This document shows positions 63,424 through 64,000 of a DNA stretch of 64,000 nt, piece after piece; the stretch's first letter is position 1, and the number at the start of each line of letters is the position of its first letter. The notes beneath the pieces are model-generated. The model ran no database searches. It had not been told where the DNA came from and saw only the letters and a list, made by a program, of their open reading frames with translations. The position numbers and the translations under genes were made by a program. Source of the stretch: Caldicellulosiruptor diazotrophicus (lineage in GTDB: Bacteria; Bacillota; Thermoanaerobacteria; Caldicellulosiruptorales; Caldicellulosiruptoraceae); contig NZ_AP024480.1 of assembly GCF_017347585.1 (NCBI RefSeq), positions 62,001-126,000 of the forward strand, read 5' to 3'.

Positions 63424-63454
63424 TTGACAAAAAAATTTAGTGATTTGCTATTAA
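63424..63454 (+). promoter_or_regulatory. Candidate promoter for the galactose-binding protein gene
   Basis: A perfect TTGACA at 63424-63429 is followed at 19 bp by TATTAA (63449-63454), or at 17 bp by GCTATT. The spacing or the second box is imperfect either way. It lies about 70 bp before ATG 63525 in the divergent gap to cassette B. Confidence 0.45.
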
Positions 63455-63524
63455 TTTTAGTTTAAATTTGATTATGTAATCAAAATTTATATAAAAACTA
63501 AATAACATAAGGAGGTTTTGGTAA

Positions 63525-64000
63525 ATGTTTAACAAAAAGAAATTATGGGTGGTTTTAGTATCAATGGTTTTGATTCTTTCTCTTGTGCTTGTCGGTTGTG
63601 GCAAAAAGAACACAAATAACAGTTCAAGTGGAACATCAGAAGAGAACAAACCCTATATTGGTGTTGCAATCTACAAGTTTGACGACACGTTCATGACGGG
63701 TGTTAGGAATGCAATTGCAAAAGAAGGTGAAGGCAAAGCAAAGCTTGATTTTGTTGATTGCCAGAACTCTCAGTCAACTCAAAATGACAAAATTGACTTA
63801 TTTATAACAAAAAAGGTTGACGCTCTTGCAATAAATCCTGTTGACAGAACAGCGGCAGGGGTTTTAATTGATAAAGCTAAACAAGCAAATATACCTGTTG
63901 TGTTTTTCAACAGAGAACCACTGCCAGAAGATATGAAAAAATGGGACAAGGTCTATTATGTTGGTGCCAAAGCTGAACAATCAGGAACTCTGCAGGGGGA
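63525..64000 (+). CDS. mglB: Galactose/glucose-type ABC binding lipoprotein, partial
   Basis: The first 158 codons are visible. The lipoprotein signal (MFNKKKLWVVLVSMVLILSL...LVGCGKK) has a lipobox, and the acylated Cys is at about residue 25. The type I binding fold starts YIGVAIYKFDDTFMTGVRNAI, with INPVDRTAAGVLIDKAKQANIPVVFFNREP, which is close to MglB-type galactose/glucose-binding proteins. AAGGAGG precedes the ATG. The gene runs off the end of the window, and ATPase and permease genes would be expected beyond it. It is the only true lipoprotein among the binding proteins here. Confidence 0.9.
   Translation, partial: MFNKKKLWVVLVSMVLILSLVLVGCGKKNTNNSSSGTSEENKPYIGVAIYKFDDTFMTGVRNAIAKEGEGKAKLDFVDCQNSQSTQNDKIDLFITKKVDALAINPVDRTAAGVLIDKAKQANIPVVFFNREPLPEDMKKWDKVYYVGAKAEQSGTLQG

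Noticed and set aside
1-64000. CRISPR array, rRNA or tRNA genes
   Set aside because: No regularly spaced repeats and no recognisable rRNA or tRNA sequences were seen. The only long repeats are the IS256 copies and the 0.8-kb pair.

Overview
The window is AT-rich, dense in carbohydrate genes and split by insertion sequences. Codon use, YesM/YesN two-component pairs beside sugar ABC operons, and an S-layer-anchored multidomain glucanase suggest a thermophilic anaerobic Firmicute of the Caldicellulosiruptor type. This is an inference from gene content; no rRNA or other marker gene is present.

Region 1 (1-20.6 kb) is a beta-1,3-glucan utilisation locus. It holds the end of a sensor kinase and its AraC-type regulator, a giant cell-surface protein (SLH, CBM54-like, GH16, then a row of CBMs), a large inverting phosphorylase of the GH94/GH149/GH161 type, a second kinase/regulator pair, a three-gene sugar ABC importer without its ATPase, an unknown seven-helix membrane protein and a secreted GH81 glucanase. 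The logic is to cut glucan outside, import oligosaccharides and phosphorolyse them inside.

Region 2 (20.9-33.6 kb) has a decayed transposase gene split by an intact IS256-type element. A GNAT / GH20 / NagA salvage operon follows. Next is a cassette of an XRE-ImmA/IrrE protein plus a PIN-domain protein, flanked by two 0.8-kb direct repeats made of the ends of nagA and of an AraC response regulator. The intact regulator and its kinase follow on the minus strand.

Region 3 (33.8-46.7 kb) has a second sugar ABC importer with a cytoplasmic GH30 enzyme, then an insertion-sequence graveyard. An IS256-like element splits an AraC gene remnant. A second copy of the region-2 IS256 element sits inside the tnpB of an IS607-like element. 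Beyond lie a 5'-truncated GH2 gene, a frameshifted GH88 gene and an intact DUF72 gene. All three IS256-type insertions have clean 8-bp target duplications that I could locate.

Region 4 (46.7-64 kb) is a pentose-type sensing and transport block. A xylFGH transporter and a chemoreceptor are flanked by two paralogous minus-strand cassettes, each ordered sugar-binding sensor, histidine kinase, AraC response regulator, XylF-like anchored sensor. The kinase in one cassette is frameshifted. The window ends inside a galactose/glucose-binding lipoprotein gene.

The best candidates for something under-described are the two dual-binding-protein sensory cassettes, the repeat-flanked XRE-peptidase/PIN cassette, and the strong stem-loop found directly behind each of the three complete sugar-binding-protein transport genes. 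I saw no CRISPR array, rRNA or tRNA.
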